13,765 nucleotides of DNA. Source: Ekhidna sp. GTDB taxonomy: Bacteria; Bacteroidota; Bacteroidia; Cytophagales; Cyclobacteriaceae. Numbering within the stretch: the first letter of the stretch is position 1; every line of letters begins with the position of its first letter. The position numbers were made by a program, and so were the translations under genes. Positions 5,751-12,759 of this stretch are shown here, piece by piece. A model generated the notes under the pieces. The model ran no database searches. It saw only the letters and a program-made list of their open reading frames with translations, and was not told the origin of the DNA. The DNA lies in assembly GCA_013214445.1 (NCBI GenBank), contig JABSPG010000045.1, forward strand, positions 1 to 13,765. Reading direction: 5' to 3'.

Positions 5751-8021
5751 ATGAACGAATCAACACATATGAACGCAGCTGTTATAGAGGCAGAGTCCTT
5801 TTTCAACAGCGAAAGATTCAAGGCAGTAAATAGACTGTATACCGCCAGGCAAGTGGCGGAACAGCAAGGAACGATCTACAACGATTATTCCATCGCAAAA
5901 AAAGCTGCGCATGATTTTTACACAAAGCTTAGAGAACTCTTCAATCAGAAGAAATCGATCACAACTTACGGCCCCTACTCTCCCAGTCAGGCTGTAATGA
6001 TGAAAAAATCCGGAATCGAAGGTATCTATCTAGGAGGATGGGCTACTTCAGCTAAAGGCAGTATGGACGAAGATCCCGGTGCTGATCTAGCAAGCTACCC
6101 ACTTAGTCAAGTACCAAACGAGGCTGCCTCTATTGTCAGAGCTTTACTTGCAGCAGACAAGAATCAATCCTTTGCACGATTCAGAATGTCAGAAGAAGAA
6201 CGTGAAGGAACACCCATAGTAGACTTTTCCCCATATATCATTGCTGATGCTGATACCGGACATGGTGGCGATGCGCAAGTGCGAAATCTCGTAAGAAGAT
6301 TTGTCGAAGCAGGGGTGCCTGGATACCACATAGAGGATCAAAAACCTGGCACAAAAAAATGCGGACACCAAGGAGGCAAAGTGTTAGTAGCATGCGATGA
6401 GCAAATAAAAAGACTTAATGCTGCTCGTCTGCAACTAGACATTATGCGCGTGGAGGGAATCATTGTAGCAAGAACAGATGCAGAGGCTGCCACCTTGATA
6501 GAGACGATCTCTGATGAACGAGATCAACCATTTGTTTTGGGGAGTACAAACCCAGAAATACCAAGCTACAAGTCTGTCATTATTTCCCTTCAGACCATAC
6601 TCCAAGATAAAGGCATACCCGTCTTTGGACACGAGCTGTACACTACCAAAGTGATCAATGAAGATGCTGTGCAATGGTTGCTAAAGACTGGCGCACTGGA
6701 AATAGCAGAAGAAAAATTAGCATTGGTTAAATCAGATCAAGGGTATGAATTTGAACAAGCATTTGACGAAATATTGGCTGCTGTAGTGACCAAGTGGGAA
6801 GAGGAAGCAGGGGTAAAAACAATGGGTGAAGCTCTCATTGACCAAGTAAATCTGTTATTGCAGGGTGGCATGGATCTGACGCTTGCAGCTTCTTGGAAAG
6901 AAGAAATTAAGCAAATGTCATTTACTGAAATTGTGCTATTCGCGGAAGAACAAGGAATTTCTTTTGATTGGGATTGTGAGGTAATGCGCACTCCAGAAGG
7001 GTACTATCAGGTAAGAGGCGGCATTCCATTTGCAGTTGCCAAATCGCTAGCAGTTGCTCCATTTGCTGATATTCTTTGGATGGAAACGAAAACTGCAGAT
7101 TTGGCAGATGCCAAGGAATTCGCAGATGCTATCCATGAGGTATATCCCGAAATGATGTTAGCCTATAATCTGTCGCCCTCATTCAACTGGGATTCGACAG
7201 GAATGACTGAAGAAGAAATGCAACAATTCCCAGAGGAGCTTGCAAAAATGGGCTTTGTATTTAATTTCATTACCTATGGCGGCCATCAAATAGATGGATT
7301 AGCTGCGGACGAATTCTCAAATGCATTAAACACTGAGGGTATGCTTGCATTGGCAAAAGTACAGCGTAAATTCAGATTGCTAGACTCTCCGTACAAGACG
7401 CCTCAAACGCATGTTGGAGGAAAACGAATGGATGGTGCCTTGTCAGCTTCTTCTGGACGGACTGCCACAACTAAAGCAATGGGTAAAGGCTCCACACAGT
7501 TCCAGCACTTAGTCAATACCGAACTTCCGGTAAAAACACTAAACGAATGGTTGACAAACTGGGCTCAGTTTAATGAAGTACAAGGAGACATTAAGGCAAA
7601 GTTAAAACCTCACAGCCCAGGATCTACCATACTTGAATTAGCGGTTTCTGTAGATGACACGGTGATCTCCAATGTGGTATTTAGTTCGTTAGTGGATCGC
7701 AACAAGACATCCATTTTATCCATCAGAGATCAGAATACTTTTAATACAGTCTATCGAAAACGTAGACTCATGACACTGATTCACCTATTCTTACTCAACA
7801 GATTCAAGGCAAATGTGGTGCATTACCTGACCCCTACTAAGGATAACCACAAGCAATGTGAAGCAATGACCAAGCGTGGAATCTACCAAAACTTCAATGA
7901 GGAAGTAGGTAAGATCATCGTGGCTGAAGTGAATAAGGAACGAATCGCCTCCTACCTTTCCGAAAGCTCTGAGATTGAGGAGCTCATTGAGATCCAACCC
8001 AAAACAACTTCGGTTGTTTAA
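5751..8021 (+). CDS. aceA: isocitrate lyase, long Icl2-like form with C-terminal extension
   Basis: This enzyme splits isocitrate into glyoxylate and succinate, the first step of the glyoxylate shunt, and may also handle methylisocitrate. The catalytic loop KKCGH is at residues 202-206, with the active cysteine C204. Other family segments are YLGGWATSAKG (93-103, usual SGWQVA region), ADADTGHGG (165-173, Mg-binding), HIEDQKPG (193-200), ARTDAEAA (240-247) and NLSPSFNW (473-480). At 756 residues it far exceeds E. coli AceA (434) and matches the size of mycobacterial Icl2 (about 766). Extra sequence sits as an insert at about 260-410 and as a C-terminal domain at about 590-756, a position that in Mycobacterium tuberculosis Icl2 binds acetyl- or propionyl-CoA and activates the enzyme. 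ATG 5751 is taken as the start; ATG 5769 is an alternative that would remove six residues. It follows malate synthase by 11 bases and ends in a strong terminator. Confidence 0.93.
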   Translation: MNESTHMNAAVIEAESFFNSERFKAVNRLYTARQVAEQQGTIYNDYSIAKKAAHDFYTKLRELFNQKKSITTYGPYSPSQAVMMKKSGIEGIYLGGWATSAKGSMDEDPGADLASYPLSQVPNEAASIVRALLAADKNQSFARFRMSEEEREGTPIVDFSPYIIADADTGHGGDAQVRNLVRRFVEAGVPGYHIEDQKPGTKKCGHQGGKVLVACDEQIKRLNAARLQLDIMRVEGIIVARTDAEAATLIETISDERDQPFVLGSTNPEIPSYKSVIISLQTILQDKGIPVFGHELYTTKVINEDAVQWLLKTGALEIAEEKLALVKSDQGYEFEQAFDEILAAVVTKWEEEAGVKTMGEALIDQVNLLLQGGMDLTLAASWKEEIKQMSFTEIVLFAEEQGISFDWDCEVMRTPEGYYQVRGGIPFAVAKSLAVAPFADILWMETKTADLADAKEFADAIHEVYPEMMLAYNLSPSFNWDSTGMTEEEMQQFPEELAKMGFVFNFITYGGHQIDGLAADEFSNALNTEGMLALAKVQRKFRLLDSPYKTPQTHVGGKRMDGALSASSGRTATTKAMGKGSTQFQHLVNTELPVKTLNEWLTNWAQFNEVQGDIKAKLKPHSPGSTILELAVSVDDTVISNVVFSSLVDRNKTSILSIRDQNTFNTVYRKRRLMTLIHLFLLNRFKANVVHYLTPTKDNHKQCEAMTKRGIYQNFNEEVGKIIVAEVNKERIASYLSESSEIEELIEIQPKTTSVV

Positions 8022-8025
8022 AAAG

Positions 8026-8050
8026 AAAGGGAGCCCAGGCTCCCTTTTTT
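8026..8050. terminator. rho-independent terminator after aceBA, probably bidirectional
   Basis: GGGAGC (8029-8034), loop CCAG, GCTCCC (8039-8044) form a perfect six-pair GC-rich stem. It is extended by AAA (8026-8028) pairing with the start of the T run at 8045-8050. It begins 5 bases after the aceA stop. The A-rich left side gives a U-rich tail in the other direction, so it can also end the convergent FKBP transcript. Confidence 0.88.
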
Positions 8051-8101
8051 GTTTTGTATCGCAATTTCCTATAAATGCCCTTTTCGCAAAAAGTGAGAGA
8101 T

Positions 8102-8527
8102 CTAGTTGATACCAACCAACTCAATATCGAAAACTAGGTCTTTTCCTGCTAATTCATGATTAGCATCTACGGTAATAGCCTCCTCTGAAACAGCTGTAAC
8201 AGACACCTGGGTTTGGTGACCAAGGTCATTAGTAGCAACAAGTTTCTGACCAACCTCCGGACTCATTTCTGCTGGTAATTGATCCTTTGGCACTTGTTGT
8301 ATCAAGTCTTCTCTTCGCTCTCCGTAAGCCTCTCCTGACGGAATAGTTACCGTCTTTTTCTCATTGACCTCCATGCCATTTACAGCCTCATCAAAGCCCT
8401 TGATCATCTGCCCACCACCTACGGTAAACTCTAATGGATCACGACCCTCAGAAGAATCAAATACTTCCCCAGATGTGAGTTTACCTGTGTAGTGAACTTT
8501 CACCTTGTCATTCGCTTTAGCTTTCAT
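8102..8527 (-). CDS. FKBP-type peptidyl-prolyl cis-trans isomerase, SlyD-like
   Basis: This 141-residue cytoplasmic folding helper catalyses cis-trans isomerisation at proline bonds. The FKBP part covers about 1-70 and 124-141, with KVHYTGKLTSGEVFDSS (10-26), PLEFTVGGGQMIKGFDEA (31-48) and the active-site loop GEAYG (65-69). Residues of the isomerase pocket such as Y13, D24, I42 and Y68 are kept. The inserted flap, about 72-123, is that of SlyD (IF chaperone domain), and NHELAGKDLVFDIELVGI (123-140) is the typical SlyD end. The histidine- and cysteine-rich metal-binding tail of E. coli SlyD is missing, as is common outside the enterobacteria, so metal handling is not implied. No signal peptide is seen. 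The gene stands alone, convergent with aceA. Confidence 0.95.
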   Translation of the reverse strand: MKAKANDKVKVHYTGKLTSGEVFDSSEGRDPLEFTVGGGQMIKGFDEAVNGMEVNEKKTVTIPSGEAYGERREDLIQQVPKDQLPAEMSPEVGQKLVATNDLGHQTQVSVTAVSEEAITVDANHELAGKDLVFDIELVGIN

Positions 8528-8610
8528 CTATGTTTTTGTTTTTTTAAAGGTGAATAGCGCCTGGGTCGCAGCAAAAATGATATTGACCAGAATCACTATT
8601 CCAAATCGTT

Positions 8611-8745
8611 ATGAGTTGCAAAAGTAAGGAATCGGTTTGGTTCGAATTGGAAACGGAGAACACCTTGCTCTTCAATAAGGAGGGAATTGAATGGACAGAA
8701 TATATCTCGATTGCTCAATCAGGTACTAATCCCTTTTATTGTTAA
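8611..8745 (+). CDS. possible 44-residue small protein
   Basis: An ATG frame of 44 codons begins MSCKSKESVWFELETENT and ends GTNPFYC before TAA. Its composition (W, F, Y, many charged residues, cysteines at both ends) looks protein-like, and it is the only such frame in the 308-base gap. No homologue is recognised. It has neither a signal peptide nor a visible promoter, and it overlaps the putative -7 box of the divergent FKBP gene, which argues against it. It could also be a remnant of a longer gene. Confidence 0.25.
   Translation: MSCKSKESVWFELETENTLLFNKEGIEWTEYISIAQSGTNPFYC
8619..8626 (-). promoter_or_regulatory. possible -7 box of the FKBP gene
   Basis: On the minus strand this reads TACTTTTG, an exact TAnnTTTG match. 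It would give a leader of about 85 bases before the FKBP start at 8527. No clear TTG is found at the -33 distance, so the assignment is tentative. Confidence 0.35.
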
Positions 8746-8835
8746 AACTCAAAAATTTTTCCTAAAACATGTAATGATTTTGATTTGAACGCTACTAACC
8801 AAAAAAATCAGTGTTGCGAATAGAAGCTTATTGTT

Positions 8836-9318
8836 GTGAGTGAATCAGAAAAGCATTTTGTACGAGATTTCCTAGTCGAAAACCAGGCAATCATCTATAA
8901 AATCTGTAGAGCCTACAGTAACTCAAATGATGAGTTTAACGATTTAACCCAAGAGGTAGCTTTCCAACTCTGGAAGAGCAAAGCGCGATTTAAAAATAAA
9001 AGTAAACTATCCACATGGGTGTACAGGGTGACACTAAATGTTTGCATGAGCTACATCAGAGCCAACAAGATCAAAACAGTGGATATCTCTGAAGCGTCAG
9101 CATTAGCTTCAAACAATGAGATTGAAAAAGATGATCTAGACATCCTATACGCTGCATTAAGGCGACTTTCTGATAATGACAAAGCAATCATTCTGCTCTA
9201 CCTAGAGGGAAGGAAATATGAAGAGATATCCGAAATCGTAGGACTAAGCAAAAACAACATTGGAGTAAAAATCACAAGGATCAGGAAAAAACTTAAAGAG
9301 ATCATAGAAGAATTATGA
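8836..9318 (+). CDS. ECF-type RNA polymerase sigma factor
   Basis: This 160-residue sigma-70-family protein with only regions 2 and 4 directs RNA polymerase to alternative promoters. Region 2 covers about 12-78, with the core-binding helix DLTQEVAFQLWKS (36-48) and the -10-recognition part STWVYRVTLNVCMSYIR (59-75). Region 4 covers about 103-155, with LSDNDKAIILLYLEGRKYEE (111-130) and the helix-turn-helix EISEIVGLSKNNIGVKITRIRKKL (130-153). The start is GTG at 8836: an in-frame TAG at 8821 limits extension upstream, and the next in-frame ATG (residue 71) is inside region 2. The rare start may keep expression low. It overlaps the following membrane-protein gene by four bases (ATGA), so the two are translationally coupled, the usual arrangement of an ECF factor and its membrane controller. 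The inducing signal and target promoters are unknown. Confidence 0.93.
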   Translation: MSESEKHFVRDFLVENQAIIYKICRAYSNSNDEFNDLTQEVAFQLWKSKARFKNKSKLSTWVYRVTLNVCMSYIRANKIKTVDISEASALASNNEIEKDDLDILYAALRRLSDNDKAIILLYLEGRKYEEISEIVGLSKNNIGVKITRIRKKLKEIIEEL

Positions 9319-9875
9319 AAATCGAAGAAACCTGGAATACACAAAAGATGAGAAGTCTAGGAGAACTAGATCTTGAGGCAACTCATCAAAAAAAATCAAT
9401 CAACCTAGTCAATAAGATTTTAGATAGACTAAAACTCGAAAGGACAGTTACGTACATTGGAGGACCAATCTTAATAGCTGTAACCTTATATAACCATACA
9501 TACCTGTACTTTTCTTTGGTATTGCTCTACTTTCTAGGACTTGTTCTATACTATAACTTCCTTATCCGTAAAATAGAAAGTGTAAGCATTGAAGGCACTG
9601 TATTGGAGTACCTTAAGCACACCCTCAAATCACTTCGGAGATTTCGCACCCATTACTTGATCCTTGGAGTTATCAGTTTCTTCTTAGGTCTAGGATTGAC
9701 TACTGAGCTTTTTGACCTATCCCTAAAAATCATTTATGACCCTTTCTGGATTGTCATTTTCCTAATTGCGATTGCAACCAGCTTATTGACATTCTATTTT
9801 CACTACTACCCACACCTAAAAAGAATAAATCAAATAGTTCGCGAACTAGACAATCAGCCGCCCAATCAGTACTAA
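9315..9875 (+). CDS. four-helix membrane protein, putative anti-sigma partner
   Basis: This 186-residue protein has a cytoplasmic-looking N-terminal part of about 44 residues (MKIEETWNTQKMRSLGELDLE, basic toward residue 43). Four hydrophobic segments follow at about 45-59, 63-84, 113-131 and 142-162, with a short polar tail. A basic loop (KHTLKSLRRFRTH, 101-113) lies between helices 2 and 3, consistent with both ends and this loop being cytoplasmic. Its start overlaps the sigma-factor stop by four bases, so it belongs to the same transcript and is the natural candidate for the regulator that holds the sigma factor at the membrane. It lacks the HxxxCxxC zinc motif of the ZAS anti-sigma class and the single-helix layout of FecR-type proteins, so the role rests on gene order alone. 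Similar unnamed membrane proteins often follow ECF genes in Bacteroidota. Confidence 0.75.
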   Translation: MKIEETWNTQKMRSLGELDLEATHQKKSINLVNKILDRLKLERTVTYIGGPILIAVTLYNHTYLYFSLVLLYFLGLVLYYNFLIRKIESVSIEGTVLEYLKHTLKSLRRFRTHYLILGVISFFLGLGLTTELFDLSLKIIYDPFWIVIFLIAIATSLLTFYFHYYPHLKRINQIVRELDNQPPNQY

Positions 9876-10053
9876 TTTGTTCATGTTTAAACTGTCCGAT
9901 TTTTAAGTAAGGCTACCAATAAGAGTACAAGCTACTCATACTCCCCCAGATTAAATGTTGATCGACAAAAACATGTTATTAAGCCTAACAGTATGAAGTG
10001 GTAAATAATATGAGGATTGCTAAATATCGAATTAAGGCAGTAATTTTTTCAGC

Positions 10054-11259
10054 CTATTTAAACCCGGGGCTGGCCATCGTATTGTCGACGAATATGGCGA
10101 CATCAAATTTAAATACTAGTTCAGCCAATTTATCCGAATACTTTTCTGCCTGTTCACGGAGTGGTTTCAAATCAAGAACGAAGTATTTAAAGTCAGAAGC
10201 TTTGATTAATTCCTTCACTTCGGCTGGGATTTCAGATTCATTATTGTAAGACTTTGTTGGGGAAGGGGAAAAGGGGTTTGCGATGGCCTTTGATCCTTTA
10301 ATACCTTTTAAATAAATATGCGTAGAGCTCATTTCATTCATCACAGCTAATTCTGAAAGAAGATTAGCTATATCGTACACATTAGTACTGTTTAGACCCC
10401 TCGCGGTATGATTTGCACCTAGTTTGAAAATCACCTTCGGAGTAGAATTCTTAGTTTGGCTCTTTCGATAGTAGGAGAGAAAATTATCCTTCATCAGGTA
10501 CGATCTATACAGGTTGTTCTTGTATTGACGATTCGCAAAGTTGTATGAATAGATTTCCTTCGACTTTCTTAAAAGGTCCAGGACTCTTTTTTCACGAGGC
10601 GATTGGCTAAGACTTAACAAGCTATTATGAAGTGAATCTGAATATTGAAAAATGAATGGGGCCTGAAAGTCTCGATTCGCTAAAGCTCTTCCAAAACCTG
10701 CATGGGCTTTTTTCTCAAGTTTTATCAATTCAGCTTTAAGGCTCTCATTTCTAGAAGTCTCTATGAGCTTTGAAAAATTCAACCTGAATTGGGTCATGAA
10801 AGACTGATCAATTCCCCATATTTCACCTCCATGTGATACGACTTTTTTGAATAAGGTGTAATCATCTGGGGAGTTATAGAATGGAATGGAGATTGGATAA
10901 TGTTCATTTAAAGCCCGGAAAGAAGCAATCGGATCTTCAGCCTGGGCAATGCCCTCGATAACGTAGGCCGCTATTGAGTCTGTTTCAATGCAGAGGTAAT
11001 TGAAGCCGAGAGGTTGAGAAAGTTCAAAAAAGAAATCTGTAATTTCTGAGTTTTCCTTATATCCGTGCTCCTCACCTATTATGATGAATTGACTCTTAGA
11101 TATTTCACTTCTTAGAACAGATACACATTCAGGATCTCTTAGATTATTAGTTGCGATAACATAATCCTGGATTGCTATTGTTTGAGAATTGGCCATGATT
11201 AAGCCAAGAAAGAAGGAAAGAAATAGAAGTGATTTGTTTGAATGTATAACTAAATGCAT
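10054..11259 (-). CDS. exported EreA/ChaN-like (erythromycin esterase superfamily fold) protein
   Basis: This 401-residue protein has a signal peptide (K9, hydrophobic 11-22, likely cleavage near ANS-QT at 23-27), so it probably acts in the periplasm or is secreted. The N-terminal core FIIIGEEHGYKE (58-69) followed by YLCIETD (88-94) resembles the GExHxxxE start of the EreA/ChaN/TIKI superfamily. WGID (148-151) and KLGANHTARG (279-288) fit later conserved positions, with H65, E69 and H284 as candidate metal or catalytic residues. Known members include erythromycin esterases, haem-binding ChaN and TIKI proteases, so neither substrate nor reaction can be named. Antibiotic inactivation should not be assumed, since most relatives in Bacteroidota have no such link. 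It lies 35 bases downstream of the S41-like gene on the same strand and may be co-transcribed with it. No convincing terminator follows. Confidence 0.7.
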   Translation of the reverse strand: MHLVIHSNKSLLFLSFFLGLIMANSQTIAIQDYVIATNNLRDPECVSVLRSEISKSQFIIIGEEHGYKENSEITDFFFELSQPLGFNYLCIETDSIAAYVIEGIAQAEDPIASFRALNEHYPISIPFYNSPDDYTLFKKVVSHGGEIWGIDQSFMTQFRLNFSKLIETSRNESLKAELIKLEKKAHAGFGRALANRDFQAPFIFQYSDSLHNSLLSLSQSPREKRVLDLLRKSKEIYSYNFANRQYKNNLYRSYLMKDNFLSYYRKSQTKNSTPKVIFKLGANHTARGLNSTNVYDIANLLSELAVMNEMSSTHIYLKGIKGSKAIANPFSPSPTKSYNNESEIPAEVKELIKASDFKYFVLDLKPLREQAEKYSDKLAELVFKFDVAIFVDNTMASPGFK

Positions 11260-11294
11260 GGCTAGTTTTTTGTTTTTTAAATACAGTTGTTGAA

Positions 11295-12680
11295 CTAATT
11301 ATTAAGGATGTAATCAAGCACTGTGTCCGTGCCATTGATGTAATCATAAAAGCTTAAGGGTACTGCTATGTCAGGTTCTAAGCTGCCAGCAGGGACACTG
11401 TCAAAGTATGCGAACCAAAAGCACTTGCTGATGTCATCACAGCCATTTTCCCAATCATTGTAGGCCGTCCAGATCCTCGGTGATATCCTTGAATTAGGAA
11501 GCGTCATCTTCACGCCACCGTCAGCCCAAAATTGTGAGCGGTCGCCCACTTTTTGTCCCACAATCAGTGCTTTTTCACCGAGCGTATAGTTGGCATAAGC
11601 AGCGGTGATCAATCCTGCTGAATAAGTGTAATGATCTGTGATAATCCAGCACTTTTGACCCGCATTTAGATAGTCATTGATTGATCGAATAAATGGCCAG
11701 GGTAGGTGATAATTGTTGCCACCGGGATTAAACCTAAGGTCAAAAACAACCTTATCGGGTTGCTTTTCCATCATCTCAGCAGTAACACCCTTAAGATAGT
11801 TGCGAAGATTCCGATCGGCTGTATTGTAGTTATCATTGATTTGTACATAGAGTGTACTTCCGATAAACTCATGGTGAACGTTTTGAAACATATTTTGAAA
11901 TGGAATAGCAGCAGTTTTCGCAGGTTTACAAGACTTCCAGGAAGATTTTTTGATCTTTTCTTCAGGTAGCAGCCAATAGGGAACCCAGTATCCCGGAATG
12001 TCCTTTTCCTCCTTCGAAGCGAATACCTCTTGTGTTATAGTGTTTCCATTTTCCCCTTCGACTGATAGCACAAAAGATTCTGAGCTTGCGCCTAGTCCAA
12101 TTGCATGCATGATCTCGGGAGACATTAAAAATAGGGGACTATAGGCCCGGAGATTTTCATCGGTTCCACCACGCCACGGCTTAAGCAAGGTCAAAAGCTC
12201 TTCAGGTGTCCTTCCATTCAGTTTTAGGATTCGTTTTCCCAGCAATTCTTCGTACCCATCCTGGGCAAGAATGGTAAACAATCCCTCCTTGAACCAATAA
12301 AATCTAAGTGGTATGCTGTTTAGCCTATGCGCTCTTGCTCCTGCACTGATATTTGTATGTCCATTCTCTGCATAAGCTAACGCTTTGGCGATTTCCATTT
12401 CAAAGGCTGCTTCTGAAACAGGGAGCTTTGCTTTCAATTGATCAAGGTGTCGATAAAAGGAGTCAAGCTTTGCTTGTGTATCAAAACTCCTGTCATAGTC
12501 AGGATATTTGGACAAATATTCAATGTCCTGAAGTTGCGATTCTTCCAGGTTTTGGGGATCAGAAAAAGCATGGTCAGGAGGATTAACAATGAAGCGCTTG
12601 TAAAAAGCAAATCCGAAAACGAGGAGAATAACTACTATTGAAGCGATAGACCGCAAGGTGATTTTTAACCATTTTTTCAT
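11295..12680 (-). CDS. S41-peptidase-like protein, membrane-anchored
   Basis: This 461-residue protein has an N-terminal membrane helix or uncleaved signal (9-27, after MKKWLK), placing the rest outside the cytoplasmic membrane. An N-terminal helical part (70-112) with AYAENGHTN (102-110) matches the family's DxHT-like segment. A segment at about 122-170 (FYWFKEGLFTI, LLGKRILKLNGRTPEELL) resembles the PDZ-like or substrate-entry region. The tail-protease core is KVVFDLRFNPGGN (310-322), then ITDHYTYSAGLI (347-358) with candidate nucleophile S354, then IVGQKVGDRSQFW (373-385) with candidate base K377. It ends LEPDIAVPLSFYDYINGTD (434-452), a typical S41 C-terminus. The serine-lysine pair suggests an active enzyme. 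The substrate is unknown; many such Bacteroidota proteins are of unproven activity. The next gene on the strand begins 35 bases later. Confidence 0.8.
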   Translation of the reverse strand: MKKWLKITLRSIASIVVILLVFGFAFYKRFIVNPPDHAFSDPQNLEESQLQDIEYLSKYPDYDRSFDTQAKLDSFYRHLDQLKAKLPVSEAAFEMEIAKALAYAENGHTNISAGARAHRLNSIPLRFYWFKEGLFTILAQDGYEELLGKRILKLNGRTPEELLTLLKPWRGGTDENLRAYSPLFLMSPEIMHAIGLGASSESFVLSVEGENGNTITQEVFASKEEKDIPGYWVPYWLLPEEKIKKSSWKSCKPAKTAAIPFQNMFQNVHHEFIGSTLYVQINDNYNTADRNLRNYLKGVTAEMMEKQPDKVVFDLRFNPGGNNYHLPWPFIRSINDYLNAGQKCWIITDHYTYSAGLITAAYANYTLGEKALIVGQKVGDRSQFWADGGVKMTLPNSRISPRIWTAYNDWENGCDDISKCFWFAYFDSVPAGSLEPDIAVPLSFYDYINGTDTVLDYILNN

Positions 12681-12759
12681 TTGAGTTTCATTTAAGTTTT
12701 TAAAAGTCAGTTACCTGAATGATTGGAAAGATGTGATTGGAGGGTCTACATGTCCCTAC

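Larger units (their letters stand above)
8528..8835. other. 308-base intergenic region between FKBP and sigma-factor genes
   Basis: This region lies between divergent genes. It holds a TAnnTTTG match for the FKBP gene (8619-8626, minus) and one short plus-strand frame (8611-8745), both listed separately. The rest, from 8746 to 8835, is AT-rich and presumably holds the sigma-factor promoter. The only -7-like match (TATTGTTG, 8829-8836) overlaps the start codon and was not accepted. No RNA gene or repeat was recognised. Confidence 0.5.

Noticed and set aside
9923..9937. Hairpin GAGTA-CAAGC-TACTC as terminator after the membrane-protein gene
   Set aside because: The stem is only five pairs, AT-rich, and followed by no T run.
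9998..10249. 83-codon plus-strand frame
   Set aside because: Mostly antisense to the end of the exported EreA/ChaN-like gene, with no recognisable domain and serine/asparagine-rich composition typical of an antisense shadow.
10054..11259. Macrolide-resistance gene (erythromycin esterase)
   Set aside because: Only the superfamily core is visible; the protein is exported and such relatives are common in Bacteroidota without a resistance role.
12353..12641. Two overlapping plus-strand frames opposite the S41-like gene
   Set aside because: They lie wholly antisense to a gene with clear family motifs and have no promoter or domain of their own.
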